From SIG440 sp045648175 (lineage in GTDB: Bacteria > Bacillota > Clostridia > Monoglobales > Monoglobaceae), in assembly GCA_045648175.1 (NCBI GenBank), contig JAZRNN010000057.1, forward strand, positions 1 to 64,000: DNA of 64,000 bases. The letters run 5' to 3'. Both the position numbers and the translations under genes were made by a program. Positions 1-7,811 of the stretch are shown here, in pieces. Positions within the stretch are counted from its first letter, which is position 1; each line of letters opens with the position of its first letter. Below the pieces are notes generated by a model. It was given only the letters and a program-made list of their open reading frames with translations. It made no database searches and had not been told where the DNA came from.

Positions 1-262
1 CCATTAAAAATTCTGCTCCAAAGGTTTCTGCCTGACGGCGCATAGTTTCGGTAAGCTCTTTTCCGCTTATTTTTCCTAAGCCCGGATAATTTACAACCTC
101 ATGTGTAATGGTAATCTGACCGCCAAACTGTTCTTTTTCAAGAACTAACACACGGTATCTTGCACGAGCCAGATAAATGGCGGCGGTAAGTCCTGCCGGA
201 CCGCCGCCTATCACTACAACATCATATAAATTATCTTGGTTAATATTTTGTATATTGCTCAT
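1..262 (-). CDS. trxB: Thioredoxin reductase, N-terminal part (cut by window edge)
   Basis: Flavoprotein that uses NADPH to reduce thioredoxin or a peroxiredoxin partner in the cytosol. The visible 87 codons begin Met-Ser-Asn-Ile and contain the N-terminal FAD-binding VVVIGGGPAGLTAA Rossmann motif, then GGQIT and a VVNYPG segment, the usual order in TrxB-type enzymes. The C-terminal part, including the redox CxxC, lies beyond base 1. Its ATG overlaps the ahpC stop codon (TAATG), so it is translationally coupled to the peroxiredoxin and probably recycles it. An AhpF-like role is an alternative, but the N-terminal AhpF extension is absent. Confidence 0.9.
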   Translation of the reverse strand, partial: MSNIQNINQDNLYDVVVIGGGPAGLTAAIYLARARYRVLVLEKEQFGGQITITHEVVNYPGLGKISGKELTETMRRQAETFGAEFLM

Positions 263-825
263 TATAACTGTCCTACGAGATCAAGACTAGGCTTTAATGT
301 TTCAGCACCCGGCTGCCAGTTAGCAGGACAAACCTGATCGCCGTGTGCGTGAACAAACTGACATGCCTGAACCTTACGGAATAGTTCTTCTGCGTTTCTG
401 CCTACATTTCCGGCAGTAACCTCGTAGCCTACAATTTTACCTTCAGGATTTATGATAAAAGTACCACGCTCTGCAAGACCATCTGATTCAATTAAAACCT
501 CAAAATCTCTTGAAATTTCATGAGTCGGATCAGCAAGCATAGGATAATTGATTTTTTTAATTCTTTCAGATGCATCATGCCATGCTTTATGAACAAAATG
601 TGTGTCGGTAGATACAGAATATATCTCACATCCCACATTTTTAAAATCTTCATACTTATTTGCTAAATCTTCCAACTCCGTTGGGCATACAAAGGTAAAA
701 TCTGCAGGATAGAAAAAGAACACGCTCCATTTACCTAAAATCTCTTCTTTGGAAACCATCTTAAAATCGTCTCCGTGAAATGCATAAGCTTTAAAATCTG
801 AAATTTCCTTGTTAATTAATGACAT
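262..825 (-). CDS. ahpC: Peroxiredoxin, alkyl hydroperoxide reductase subunit C
   Basis: Typical 2-Cys peroxiredoxin of 187 residues that reduces H2O2 and organic peroxides in the cytosol. The peroxidatic Cys47 lies in FTFVCPTE and the resolving Cys166 in VCPANW, both at the standard positions of AhpC. A GGAGAAT ribosome site precedes the ATG. It lies between desulfoferrodoxin (28 bp upstream) and thioredoxin reductase (overlapping downstream). The three genes form a short oxygen-defence operon: superoxide to peroxide, then peroxide to water, with TrxB as the likely electron donor (inferred from order). Confidence 0.97.
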   Translation of the reverse strand: MSLINKEISDFKAYAFHGDDFKMVSKEEILGKWSVFFFYPADFTFVCPTELEDLANKYEDFKNVGCEIYSVSTDTHFVHKAWHDASERIKKINYPMLADPTHEISRDFEVLIESDGLAERGTFIINPEGKIVGYEVTAGNVGRNAEELFRKVQACQFVHAHGDQVCPANWQPGAETLKPSLDLVGQL

Positions 826-852
826 AATTTTATTCTCCTTTACTTTTTAATT

Positions 853-1227
853 TTATGCTTTCCAAAGACTATGCTGATTACAAAAGGCATATACAGCTTT
901 TACGATGTCTCCTTTGGATAATGAAAAGCTTGCCTTCGGAGGTGTGTTTGGCGAAAGTCTCTTGTACTGGAAGCCGTCATTACTTTCAATGCACACCCAC
1001 TCGATATAATGCTGTGGCTCCATCGGATGCTGGGCCGAACCGACTGAAACGGTTACCTTGTCACCTTCTGTTTTATATACAGGAATATGTTTTTCTTCGG
1101 ATGCCTCCGTAGTACCCGGAATTATTTCCTGCATATCTTCACCGCAGCATTGTATAGGAACACCGCTATTCTTTATCATCGCAATAATATTTCCGCAATG
1201 CTTGCAAATAAAAAACAGTTCTTTCAA
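853..1227 (-). CDS. dfx: Desulfoferrodoxin (superoxide reductase)
   Basis: Reduces superoxide to hydrogen peroxide without making oxygen, a hallmark of strict anaerobes. The 124-residue protein has an N-terminal desulforedoxin-like FeCys4 site (Cys8, Cys11, Cys27, Cys28). It then carries the catalytic Fe(His)4Cys centre: His in EKHIP, two His in HPMEPQHYIEW, and Cys plus His in the C-terminal CNQH. This is the 2Fe (class I) form. The start is TTG, chosen because AGGAGG lies at the correct distance and no nearby ATG fits. It heads the dfx-ahpC-trxB operon and is divergent from the MFS gene. Confidence 0.96.
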   Translation of the reverse strand: MKELFFICKHCGNIIAMIKNSGVPIQCCGEDMQEIIPGTTEASEEKHIPVYKTEGDKVTVSVGSAQHPMEPQHYIEWVCIESNDGFQYKRLSPNTPPKASFSLSKGDIVKAVYAFCNQHSLWKA

Positions 1228-1251
1228 AACTATTCCTCCTTTCTACATAAA

Positions 1252-1297
1252 AGTATAACCAAGTCTGCTAAATAAATACGCAAATAATGGTTATACT
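1252..1297. promoter_or_regulatory. Divergent promoter region with perfect 10-bp inverted repeat
   Basis: AGTATAACCA (1252-1261) and its exact reverse complement TGGTTATACT (1288-1297) face each other across 26 bp between dfx (minus) and the MFS gene (plus). Each arm contains TATACT, a good -10 box, reading outward for its own strand. The repeat could therefore be two mirrored -10 elements, an operator for a dimeric regulator, or both. No regulator gene is adjacent. Clear -35 boxes were not identified. Confidence 0.45.
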
Positions 1298-1321
1298 ATG
1301 GTTAGATTGGAGTGATGACTT

Positions 1322-2737
1322 ATGGAAATTAGTTCCTCAAAACCTTATTTAAGGAGTTTTGTGCCGTATGCGCTCGCGGCATTTTTAGTAGGTGCTGTGG
1401 GCGGATTTACTGCCGTGCTTGGCCCTGCATTTGTCAGCGATTTAAACTTGCCGTATAACAACACAACATGGACAGCTTTAGCGATGGCAGCTTCAACAGC
1501 AGCGTTTGCACCCATTCTCGGCAAGCTGGGTGATGTAATAGGCAGGAAATCAACATTATTGATTGGTATAGCGATTTTTACTTTGGGTAATATCCTTACG
1601 GCAATAGCCCCATCGCTATTTTTTATGATTATTGCCCGTTTTATAGTAGGAATTGGAAGTGCAGCTATTGCACCGGTGGTAATGTCGTATATTGTTACAG
1701 AATTTCCGCCTGAGAAAATTGCAAAGGGCTTTTCATTATATATGCTTATCTCAAGCAGTGCAGTAGTTTTCGGACCTACGCTCGGCGGCTTGCTTATTGA
1801 GTTTTATGGTTGGCGAGCAATGATGTGGGTATGCGTTGCAATTTCAGCCATCATATTTTTACTTTGCATTGTAACACATAGAAAAGATAGTATAGCATTG
1901 AAACCACTGACAGATTTCGACGGTATTGGTTCTGTATGGGTACTGATTTTCTTTACTCTTATGTTGTGCCTACCGTCCTTTGGTCAGAATTTCGGCATTA
2001 GGTCAATATGGTTTTTAATTATTTTAATTGCATCGGTAATTTCATTTATCGGTTTGTTTTATGCGGAAAAAAAGGCAATAAATCCCATTCTCAGTTGGAA
2101 GTTTATGAAGAGAAAAAAGTTTTTTCTCTCAGTTCTGGCTCTCTTTTTAACTCAGGGACTTATGCAGGCAAATATGACAAATATAATTGTATTTATCAAC
2201 TACACACAGCCTGATAATACTATTATATCCAGCTATGCGATTTCAATTATGTATATCGGAATGTCACTCGGTTCAGTTGTTTTAGGACCATTGGCAGACC
2301 GCATAGAGCCTAAAAAGGTTTTGGCTGCCTCTCTTTCTCTTACAGGGGTTGGATGTGCCATTATGCTTTTATTTACTGCTGAAACTTCCGTAATTATACT
2401 TGCCGCATCTCTTGGCATATTAGGCTTTGGGCTTGGCGGAAATGCCGCAATTTTTATGAAAGTTGTACTGTCAGGTGTTCCTGCTGAAACTGCCGGAGCA
2501 GGAACCGGAACTTATGGCTTATTCCGTGACCTTGCAGCACCCTTTGGTGTAGCGATTTTTGTTCCTCTTTTTACAAATAGAGTAACAAATATTATAAGTA
2601 GCGGGAAGGGTGAAATAACCGCCGCAGTAAATTCTATAAAGTTTCTTGCTGTAGCGGAAATTATTTGTGTTATTGCGGGAATTGCGATAGTGGTGTTCCT
2701 GCCTAAAATTTATATCAAAAAAGGAGAACAATCATGA
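1322..2737 (+). CDS. MFS drug/metabolite exporter, DHA2 (EmrB/QacA)-like
   Basis: Integral membrane permease of 471 residues with about 14 hydrophobic segments, as expected for the 14-TM DHA2 branch of the major facilitator superfamily. The loop 2-3 signature GKLGDVIGRK is present near residue 65, and a second motif-A-like GPLADRIEPK lies near residue 325. It is predicted to exchange protons for an organic compound; the substrate is unknown. The start follows GGAGTGATGACTT. The stop overlaps the start of the SDR gene (ATGA), so transporter and dehydrogenase are co-translated and probably handle related substrates, possibly a steroid or bile acid (inference). Confidence 0.9.
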   Translation: MEISSSKPYLRSFVPYALAAFLVGAVGGFTAVLGPAFVSDLNLPYNNTTWTALAMAASTAAFAPILGKLGDVIGRKSTLLIGIAIFTLGNILTAIAPSLFFMIIARFIVGIGSAAIAPVVMSYIVTEFPPEKIAKGFSLYMLISSSAVVFGPTLGGLLIEFYGWRAMMWVCVAISAIIFLLCIVTHRKDSIALKPLTDFDGIGSVWVLIFFTLMLCLPSFGQNFGIRSIWFLIILIASVISFIGLFYAEKKAINPILSWKFMKRKKFFLSVLALFLTQGLMQANMTNIIVFINYTQPDNTIISSYAISIMYIGMSLGSVVLGPLADRIEPKKVLAASLSLTGVGCAIMLLFTAETSVIILAASLGILGFGLGGNAAIFMKVVLSGVPAETAGAGTGTYGLFRDLAAPFGVAIFVPLFTNRVTNIISSGKGEITAAVNSIKFLAVAEIICVIAGIAIVVFLPKIYIKKGEQS

Positions 2738-3531
2738 AATTAAAAGACAAAGTAGTTTTAATTACTGCCTCAACCCGAGGAATAGGTCTTGCCATCACCA
2801 AAGTCTTTGCCAAAGAGGGTGCTATAGTTTATATGGCGGCAAGAAATTTAGAACTTGCAAAGCAGGAGGCTGACAAGCTAAATTCCGAGGGCTGTATAGT
2901 AAGATATGTTTATAACGATGCAAGTAAGCCTGAATCTTATATTTCTATGACTGATGAAGTAATAAAAGATGCAGGGCGTATTAATGTTTTGGTTAACAAC
3001 TTCGGCACTTCAAATCCGGGAAAAGACCTTGACTTTTCAAATACCGATACAGATGTTTTCTTTGATATTGTAAATATCAATTTAAGAAGTGTATTTATGG
3101 CTAGCAAAGAAGCAGCTAAACACATGGCAAAAAACGGTGGCGGAAGTATTATAAATATATCCTCTGTGGGAGGTCTTGTTCCTGATATTTCTCAGGTTGC
3201 ATACGGAACAAGTAAAGCTGCTATTAATTATCTGACTAAACTGATAGCCGTACACGAAGCAAAAAACAATATTCGCTGTAATGCAATCTTACCGGGGATG
3301 ACTGCAACCGATGCAGTAGAGAAAAATCTTACGGAGGGATTCAGAGAACTATTTATGCGCCATATTCCCTTTAAAAGAATGGGGGCACCAGAAGAAATTG
3401 CCGCAGCAGCAGTTTACTTTGCATCAGATGATTCTGCTTATACCACGGGGCAAATACTGACAGTTTCAGGCGGGTTTGGTTTGGCAACACCTGTATATGG
3501 AGATTTATCAGACAAATCAAACCGAAGATAG
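2734..3531 (+). CDS. SDR-family dehydrogenase resembling 7alpha-hydroxysteroid dehydrogenase
   Basis: Classical short-chain dehydrogenase of 265 residues. It has the cofactor motif TASTRGIGLA near residue 12, VNNFG in place of NNAG, the catalytic Ser in NISS near residue 144, and YGTSK near residue 157. The TASTRGIG start, the VYMAAR strand and the PGMTATDA loop resemble clostridial 7alpha-hydroxysteroid dehydrogenases as I remember them; this is recollection, not a search. NAD(P)-dependent oxidation of a secondary alcohol is certain at family level, but the substrate is not. It overlaps the MFS exporter by four bases and is followed by a strong terminator, so the two genes form an operon. 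Confidence 0.85.
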   Translation: MKLKDKVVLITASTRGIGLAITKVFAKEGAIVYMAARNLELAKQEADKLNSEGCIVRYVYNDASKPESYISMTDEVIKDAGRINVLVNNFGTSNPGKDLDFSNTDTDVFFDIVNINLRSVFMASKEAAKHMAKNGGGSIINISSVGGLVPDISQVAYGTSKAAINYLTKLIAVHEAKNNIRCNAILPGMTATDAVEKNLTEGFRELFMRHIPFKRMGAPEEIAAAAVYFASDDSAYTTGQILTVSGGFGLATPVYGDLSDKSNRR

Positions 3532-3538
3532 AGAAAAT

Positions 3539-3576
3539 ACAGACGGAGAAATTTTTAAGCTCCGTCTGTGTTTTTT
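3539..3576 (+). terminator. Rho-independent terminator after the SDR gene
   Basis: The stem ACAGACGGAG/CTCCGTCTGT (10 bp) with an 11-nt AT-rich loop is followed by six T. It lies eight bases after the SDR stop codon and ends the MFS-SDR transcript. Confidence 0.9.
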
Positions 3577-3855
3577 ATTGAATTGTATATTTGCCAAATA
3601 CTTTTCCGCAAAATGAGAGGCACATGTTCCATCTGTAGCAAATATGCTATGGATAAATAGAACAAGCTATTTTCAATATTCGGTGTATTCAAATTCAAAA
3701 CTTGCCCTGTCGCTTTCAAAATCGCACAGGGGTTTACCTTTTTAACCACATGTTATCCCACAGTTAGTTCTGGAGTATATGGAAACAGTGGAGATAAGAT
3801 GTCCAAAGAGTATTTTAAATGTAGCGGAAAGGGCTAAAAAAGGCAAAAACCGCTA
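3577..3855. other. Gene-poor segment, possible remnants of a mobile element
   Basis: No convincing gene was recognised. A 64-codon minus-strand frame (3555-3749) and a plus-strand frame starting METVEIRCPK at 3779 are open, but neither has a good ribosome site or a recognised domain. The plus-strand frame runs straight into the tRNA-like repeat downstream, so its continuation is artefactual. The start of that frame could be the decayed N-terminus of a transposase, but this is only an impression. TAGCGG (3824-3829) and CCGCTA (3850-3855) form a short inverted repeat at the right end. Confidence 0.3.
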
Positions 3856-3921
3856 TATATCAGGCTTTAGAGCGTGTTCGGGACGAAGAGGCCGCAGGTT
3901 AAAATCCTGTTATCCCGACCA
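3856..3921 (+). pseudogene. Decayed tRNA-Pro (CGG) remnant
   Basis: The 3' half reads like a clostridial tRNA-Pro. It has an anticodon loop TTCGGGA (anticodon CGG), the 3' anticodon stem CGAAG, a T arm GCAGG-TTAAAAT-CCTGT, an acceptor strand TATCCCG, discriminator A and an encoded CCA at 3919-3921. The 5' acceptor strand is missing, the D arm is eroded, the 5' anticodon stem lacks about three bases, and the T loop has A where the near-invariant C56 should be. It is therefore very unlikely to be functional. A terminator hairpin (GCATCCGG/CCGGATGC plus T run) follows directly, as after a real tRNA gene. Confidence 0.6.
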
Positions 3922-3994
3922 TAAGCATCCGGTATTTTTGCCGGATGCTTTTTTCTTTATTTATATTGCTGCGGCTCTCGGTGTGAAAACACCT
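3893..3994 (+). repeat. 102-bp perfect direct repeat, copy 1 (tRNA-Pro 3' end plus terminator)
   Basis: This copy begins at the T arm of the tRNA-Pro remnant. It runs through the CCA end, the GCATCCGG hairpin terminator and about 45 bp of flank. It is identical over all 102 bp to the copy at 4081-4182. Identity this long in non-coding DNA implies recent duplication or gene-conversion-like exchange. Confidence 0.93.
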
Positions 3995-4009
3995 TGTGTT
4001 TTCCTAACT

Positions 4010-4086
4010 TACAAAATGCTCTCTCATTTTGTAATCCTGCGCTACCGATATGCCACCGGCATATCGCCTTAACGCTCCGGCGCAGG
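4010..4086. repeat. Tandem palindromes between the direct repeats
   Basis: There are three hairpin-forming inverted repeats in 77 bp: TACAAAATG/CATTTTGTA (4010-4033); CGATATGCC/GGCATATCG (4046-4066); and an outer CCTGCGC/GCGCAGG (4036-4086) that encloses the second. The outer arm overlaps the first bases of repeat copy 2. The structure resembles a small palindromic interspersed repeat or a folded single-strand recombination substrate. No coding potential was seen. Confidence 0.8.
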
Positions 4087-4182
4087 TTAAAATCCTGTTA
4101 TCCCGACCATAAGCATCCGGTATTTTTGCCGGATGCTTTTTTCTTTATTTATATTGCTGCGGCTCTCGGTGTGAAAACACCT
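4081..4182 (+). repeat. 102-bp perfect direct repeat, copy 2
   Basis: Identical to 3893-3994, but here preceded by palindromic DNA instead of the anticodon arm, so it is a truncated tRNA end plus terminator. The two copies start 188 bp apart. This could be the scar of a site-specific insertion that used the tRNA-Pro 3' end as attachment site, or a simple duplication by the palindromic unit. No integrase is nearby. Confidence 0.93.
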
Positions 4183-4209
4183 GCAGCCGAAATTCTATTA
4201 CAACAAAAC

Positions 4210-4242
4210 ACGGGTGTAAAAAGCTGTACTTTTTACACCCGT
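4210..4242 (-). terminator. Terminator of the fumarate/Hdr/hydrogenase operon
   Basis: A perfect 14-bp stem ACGGGTGTAAAAAG/CTTTTTACACCCGT with a 5-nt loop lies 20 bp after the permease stop codon on the minus strand. It is followed by a short T-rich tract (TTTTGTTG). It closes the 16-gene run that begins near 21.5 kb. Confidence 0.8.
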
Positions 4243-4262
4243 ATTTAAATTTACTTAACTAA

Positions 4263-5492
4263 TTAAAATAAGATTATAATAAACTGTGCAGCAAATACAA
4301 CCGCAACAAGTGCGATAGGATAAGTTGCCGCATATGCTGCCGCAACATCTTCTGTGCCGGCTACATGAATTAATGTGCCAAGCGCAGGTGTACTTGTCAT
4401 ACCGCCGGTAATAGAGCCAAGAATGTTAAGCAGGCTGATTTTAAGAATATATTTTGCAAAGATAAATCCAATTATCATAGGTACAATTGTCATTATTATA
4501 CCATATACAAAATAGTCTATTTTAAATTCCTGAACAAATCTTGCACCGCCTGAAATTCCAGCACCGATAAGGAAAAGAACAAGTCCCAATTCTCTAAACA
4601 CCTTAAGTGTTGTTACAGAAGGCATAATGTTTACTTTGCCAACCTTTCCAAAATGACCAAAAACAAGTGAGGCTAAAAGACATCCGCCTGTTGTTGTCAA
4701 CGAGAAAGTTGTGCCGTCAAGACCTTTGCTTGAAAGGGGGATTTTTATCATACCAATAAAGATACCAATAACTGCCGCAATAGCAAATGGAGCAATGCCA
4801 AAATCGTCAAGTTCAATCAATTTGCTTGTTTGCATTTTAGCTGTAGCCTGTTCAGCAGCAACAAGTTTTGCACGTTCGTCCTCCATATTAGCCTTTAAAA
4901 GTTTGGGCATAAGCTGTACAAATAATACAACCCCGATAACACCAAAGATATATGCAATACCATAGCCAACCGAAACAAGCTGTTCCAATTCAGGACTTGC
5001 AACCGACGCTTTAGCTGCTGAAAATGCCGGGGTCGAAGTAAGAGCACCTGCAAAGAGACCCGATACAATAGCCGAAAGCTTTTCCATATCTGTTTCGCCT
5101 GTCAGTTTACCGATATATACACATCCTACTGCAACAAGTGCACCTGATATTATAATAACAAGACCTAATAATACGTATGATGTAAAGTTTTTCTTCATAT
5201 TGCTGAAGAACTTAGGGCCTGCAATAAAGCCAACTGATGAAACAAAAAGGATAAGTCCTAAGTTTTCAACAATCTTTAACGCGTTTGTTGTGTAATCAGG
5301 CAACTGTGCCTCAAGATTATCGTAAAACAGGCAACCAAACACCAACGCTACAAGAAATACGCCGGCAGAACCTAAAGATATACCTTTTATTGTTATTCTT
5401 CCCAATGCATATCCAATGGCTAAAATAGCAAATATGCAAAATACGAGAAATGTTATTCCTGAAATCGGAACAACCCCTCCGAATAAATTCAT
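4263..5492 (-). CDS. AAE-type (YidE/YbjL/AspT-like) permease, probable dicarboxylate carrier
   Basis: Membrane protein of 409 residues with two homologous hydrophobic halves (about 5-180 and 235-409), each ending in a GxxTSTPA motif (ALTSTPAF near residue 155, GMTSTPALG near residue 370). This is the signature of the aspartate:alanine exchanger family. A soluble loop of about 35 residues separates the halves; the TrkA_C domains seen in some relatives are absent. It is the last gene of the operon, 20 bp after the fumarate reductase flavoprotein. Export of succinate or uptake of aspartate, malate or fumarate is therefore the most sensible role (inference). Confidence 0.8.
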   Translation of the reverse strand: MNLFGGVVPISGITFLVFCIFAILAIGYALGRITIKGISLGSAGVFLVALVFGCLFYDNLEAQLPDYTTNALKIVENLGLILFVSSVGFIAGPKFFSNMKKNFTSYVLLGLVIIISGALVAVGCVYIGKLTGETDMEKLSAIVSGLFAGALTSTPAFSAAKASVASPELEQLVSVGYGIAYIFGVIGVVLFVQLMPKLLKANMEDERAKLVAAEQATAKMQTSKLIELDDFGIAPFAIAAVIGIFIGMIKIPLSSKGLDGTTFSLTTTGGCLLASLVFGHFGKVGKVNIMPSVTTLKVFRELGLVLFLIGAGISGGARFVQEFKIDYFVYGIIMTIVPMIIGFIFAKYILKISLLNILGSITGGMTSTPALGTLIHVAGTEDVAAAYAATYPIALVAVVFAAQFIIILF

Positions 5493-5512
5493 ATTATAAA
5501 ACCTCTTCTCTC

Positions 5513-7111
5513 TTATCCTTTTCTTGTGTAGTCAGGTAACAACTTTGGTGAAACCATCTGTGTATCAATACCTGCATCAGCAATTTCTTTTTCAAACTTT
5601 TCAATATGTTCAAGTGTCAATGCACCAACCTTAACATTCTTAGCCCTGGCTGCGGCATTCTGACCTGCACTTCTGCCGAATACTATGATGTCAAGCAGTG
5701 AGTTACCCATAAGTCTGTTTTTGCCGTGAATTCCGCCAACCGCTTCGCCTGCAACAAACAAGTTTTCAATGTTTGTTGTCATACAGTCTGCAGTTATGTC
5801 AAGACCACCATTCTGGTAGTGAAGTGTAGGATAAACTAGAATTGGCTCCTTGCGTATATCAATGCCATATTTTTCAAACATTCTCCACATAGCAGGAATT
5901 CTCTTCATAATAGTACCCTCACCGCCGATTTTTTCAATCATTGGTGTATCAAGCCATACGCCCTTACCACTGCCGGTATCTACGCCGTTACCTCTCTCGC
6001 CACATTCACGGATAATAGACGCTGCTGCAACGTCACGTGTTTCAAGCGGATGCATAAATACTTCGCCGTTTTCGTTTACAAGCTTTGCGCCAAGTGAACG
6101 AACCTTTTCAGTAACCAAAGCACCGAAAATCTGTTCAGGATAAGCAACACCTGTCGGATGATACTGAAGTGTTTCAGCATAAAGCAATTTAGCACCGGCT
6201 CTGTATCCCAAAACAAGACCGTCTGCTGTTGCACCATAATGGTTTGATGTGGGGAAGCCCTGATAGTGCATACGACCCGCACCGCCTGTTGCAATGATAA
6301 CTGTTTTTGCCTTTGCAACAAGAAGTTCTTTTGTTTCCATATTCGTCAGCACAGCACCGGCTGCATTGCCATTTTCGTCAAGTATAAGCTCAATCGCAGC
6401 AGTAAAATCAACAACAGGAATATTGCGGTTTAAAACTTCGTCACGGAGAGTTCTCATAATTTCAGCACCGGAGTAGTCCTTTGCTGCGTGCATTCTCTTT
6501 CTTGAAGTACCGCCGCCGTGGGTTGTAACCATTGTTCCGTCAGTTTCTTTATCAAATTCAACACCAAGGTTGCTGAGCCACAAAATAGCCTCGGGGGCAT
6601 CGCAAACAAGCTTTGAAAGAAGTTCTCTTTTTGCAGCAAAATGTCCGCCGCCAAAAGCATCTATAAAATGGATTGCAGGGGAATCGTTTGGCTTATCTGC
6701 CGCCTGAATACCGCCTTCTGCCATCATGGTATTTGCATCGCCCATTCTGAGCTTTGTAACAATCATAACATCCGCGCCTGCTTCGTGAGCCTCAATTGCG
6801 GCAGATGTACCTGCACCGCCACCGCCGATAATCAAAACATCAGTTTCATAATCAGGCTTTTCAAGGTCAACGCAATCTGCAGTTATACGGCTGTGTGCCT
6901 GAAGAATTTCAGCAAGTTCTGTGGGAACCTTGTCGCCCTTATTGGGACCAATTTTGAGTACATCAAATTCGTCCTGTTTGTAGTCCGGGTGAAAAGCTGC
7001 AAGCAAATCTTCCTTCTGCTTTGCAGTCATACGATCCGGCTCTAACGCAATATTCTTTTCTCTTGCCGCTTCAACTGCAGCAATTGATTTTTGAAATTTT
7101 TCCGAATACAT
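5513..7111 (-). CDS. frdA: Soluble fumarate reductase/succinate dehydrogenase-type flavoprotein
   Basis: Reduces fumarate to succinate (or the reverse) at an FAD. The 532 residues have an N-terminal extension of about 85 residues, the FAD motif LIIGGGGAGTSAA, the substrate-site HPTG, the catalytic Arg segment LETRDVAAASI, the HYQNGG motif, and the C-terminal FAD contact LMGNSLLD. The position that carries the covalent-flavin His in quinone-linked FrdA (SHTVAAEGG) reads ANTMMAEGG, so FAD is probably non-covalent. The long helical C-terminal domain of E. coli FrdA is shortened. No membrane-anchor gene is nearby, and the next genes upstream encode the Fe-S subunit and the Flx/Hdr set. A thiol- or Hdr-linked fumarate reductase is more likely than a quinol enzyme. 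L-aspartate oxidase was considered, but nadA and nadC are absent. Confidence 0.85.
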   Translation of the reverse strand: MYSEKFQKSIAAVEAAREKNIALEPDRMTAKQKEDLLAAFHPDYKQDEFDVLKIGPNKGDKVPTELAEILQAHSRITADCVDLEKPDYETDVLIIGGGGAGTSAAIEAHEAGADVMIVTKLRMGDANTMMAEGGIQAADKPNDSPAIHFIDAFGGGHFAAKRELLSKLVCDAPEAILWLSNLGVEFDKETDGTMVTTHGGGTSRKRMHAAKDYSGAEIMRTLRDEVLNRNIPVVDFTAAIELILDENGNAAGAVLTNMETKELLVAKAKTVIIATGGAGRMHYQGFPTSNHYGATADGLVLGYRAGAKLLYAETLQYHPTGVAYPEQIFGALVTEKVRSLGAKLVNENGEVFMHPLETRDVAAASIIRECGERGNGVDTGSGKGVWLDTPMIEKIGGEGTIMKRIPAMWRMFEKYGIDIRKEPILVYPTLHYQNGGLDITADCMTTNIENLFVAGEAVGGIHGKNRLMGNSLLDIIVFGRSAGQNAAARAKNVKVGALTLEHIEKFEKEIADAGIDTQMVSPKLLPDYTRKG

Positions 7112-7124
7112 ATTCTTTTCCTCC

Positions 7125-7799
7125 TTACTTTTCTATTTCACGGGTGTTATAAAGCTCTTTCATTTCCTCAACAGGTTTTTGCATAAGAGCTTCGATAAGT
7201 TCTTTAAAGTCACCGTTTTCAATTTCCTTAACACGATCCTCCAGATGGCCACATCCGGGAGCTAAGTACTTACCGTTAATTCTTCTTGCAAGCATTGCTA
7301 CCTGAGGATGTGAAATACCTGCAGGACATCTTGAAGAACATACTCCACACATTACACAGTCAAATGATTCCTCGGCGCACTTTTCAAAATCGCCACGCTG
7401 AGCATATGCAATATACTGCATAACATTAAGACCCTGAGTACAACTCTTTGTACAAGCATTACAGCCGATACAAGCATAAATTTCGGGATAAAGCTGCATC
7501 ATTACTGACTCATTCACGGGAATATTTTCAATATCATAACCTTCCTTAACAAGGGGAAAGAAAGGCAAAGTTGCGATATACATGTTATCTTCAACCTTGG
7601 TCTGACACGCAAGACAAGCCTTAAGCTCCTTGTCGCCCTTTATGCGGTAAATGGTTGCACAAGCACCGCAAAAGCCGTTACGGCAACCGCAACCGCGTAC
7701 CAGCTGGTATCCGGCATATTCCATAGCGGTCATAATTGTTAAATTTTCGGGCACTTCATATTTTTTGCCGAAAAGATATATATTAACTAATTTTTCCAT
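7125..7799 (-). CDS. frdB: Fumarate reductase iron-sulfur subunit
   Basis: Electron-transfer partner of the flavoprotein, 224 residues. The N-terminal plant-type [2Fe-2S] site is CGCRNGFCGAC with CLAC near residues 37-65. The C-terminal part has two cluster motifs, CIGCNACTKSC near residue 110 and CVMCGVCSSRC near residue 149. Classical FrdB has [2Fe-2S], [4Fe-4S] and [3Fe-4S]; here each C-terminal motif has four Cys. There is no fused CCG (HdrD-like) domain as in methanogen TfrB; that function is supplied by the separate HdrB gene in the same operon (inference). It lies 13 bp before frdA and 12 bp after flxA. Confidence 0.87.
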   Translation of the reverse strand: MEKLVNIYLFGKKYEVPENLTIMTAMEYAGYQLVRGCGCRNGFCGACATIYRIKGDKELKACLACQTKVEDNMYIATLPFFPLVKEGYDIENIPVNESVMMQLYPEIYACIGCNACTKSCTQGLNVMQYIAYAQRGDFEKCAEESFDCVMCGVCSSRCPAGISHPQVAMLARRINGKYLAPGCGHLEDRVKEIENGDFKELIEALMQKPVEEMKELYNTREIEK

Positions 7800-7811
7800 G
7801 TTACCTCTCCT

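Noticed and set aside
3555..3749. Minus-strand 64-codon open frame
   Set aside because: No ribosome site or known domain; it overlaps the SDR terminator.
3779..4072. Plus-strand open frame of 97 codons through the tRNA remnant and repeat
   Set aside because: It reads through a tRNA-like end and terminator, has no ribosome site, and its repeat-derived part is duplicated in the next frame.
5513..7111. Flavoprotein as L-aspartate oxidase (NadB)
   Set aside because: The adjacent Fe-S subunit, fumarase and malate dehydrogenase, and the lack of nadA/nadC, favour fumarate reductase, although the non-covalent FAD site is shared.
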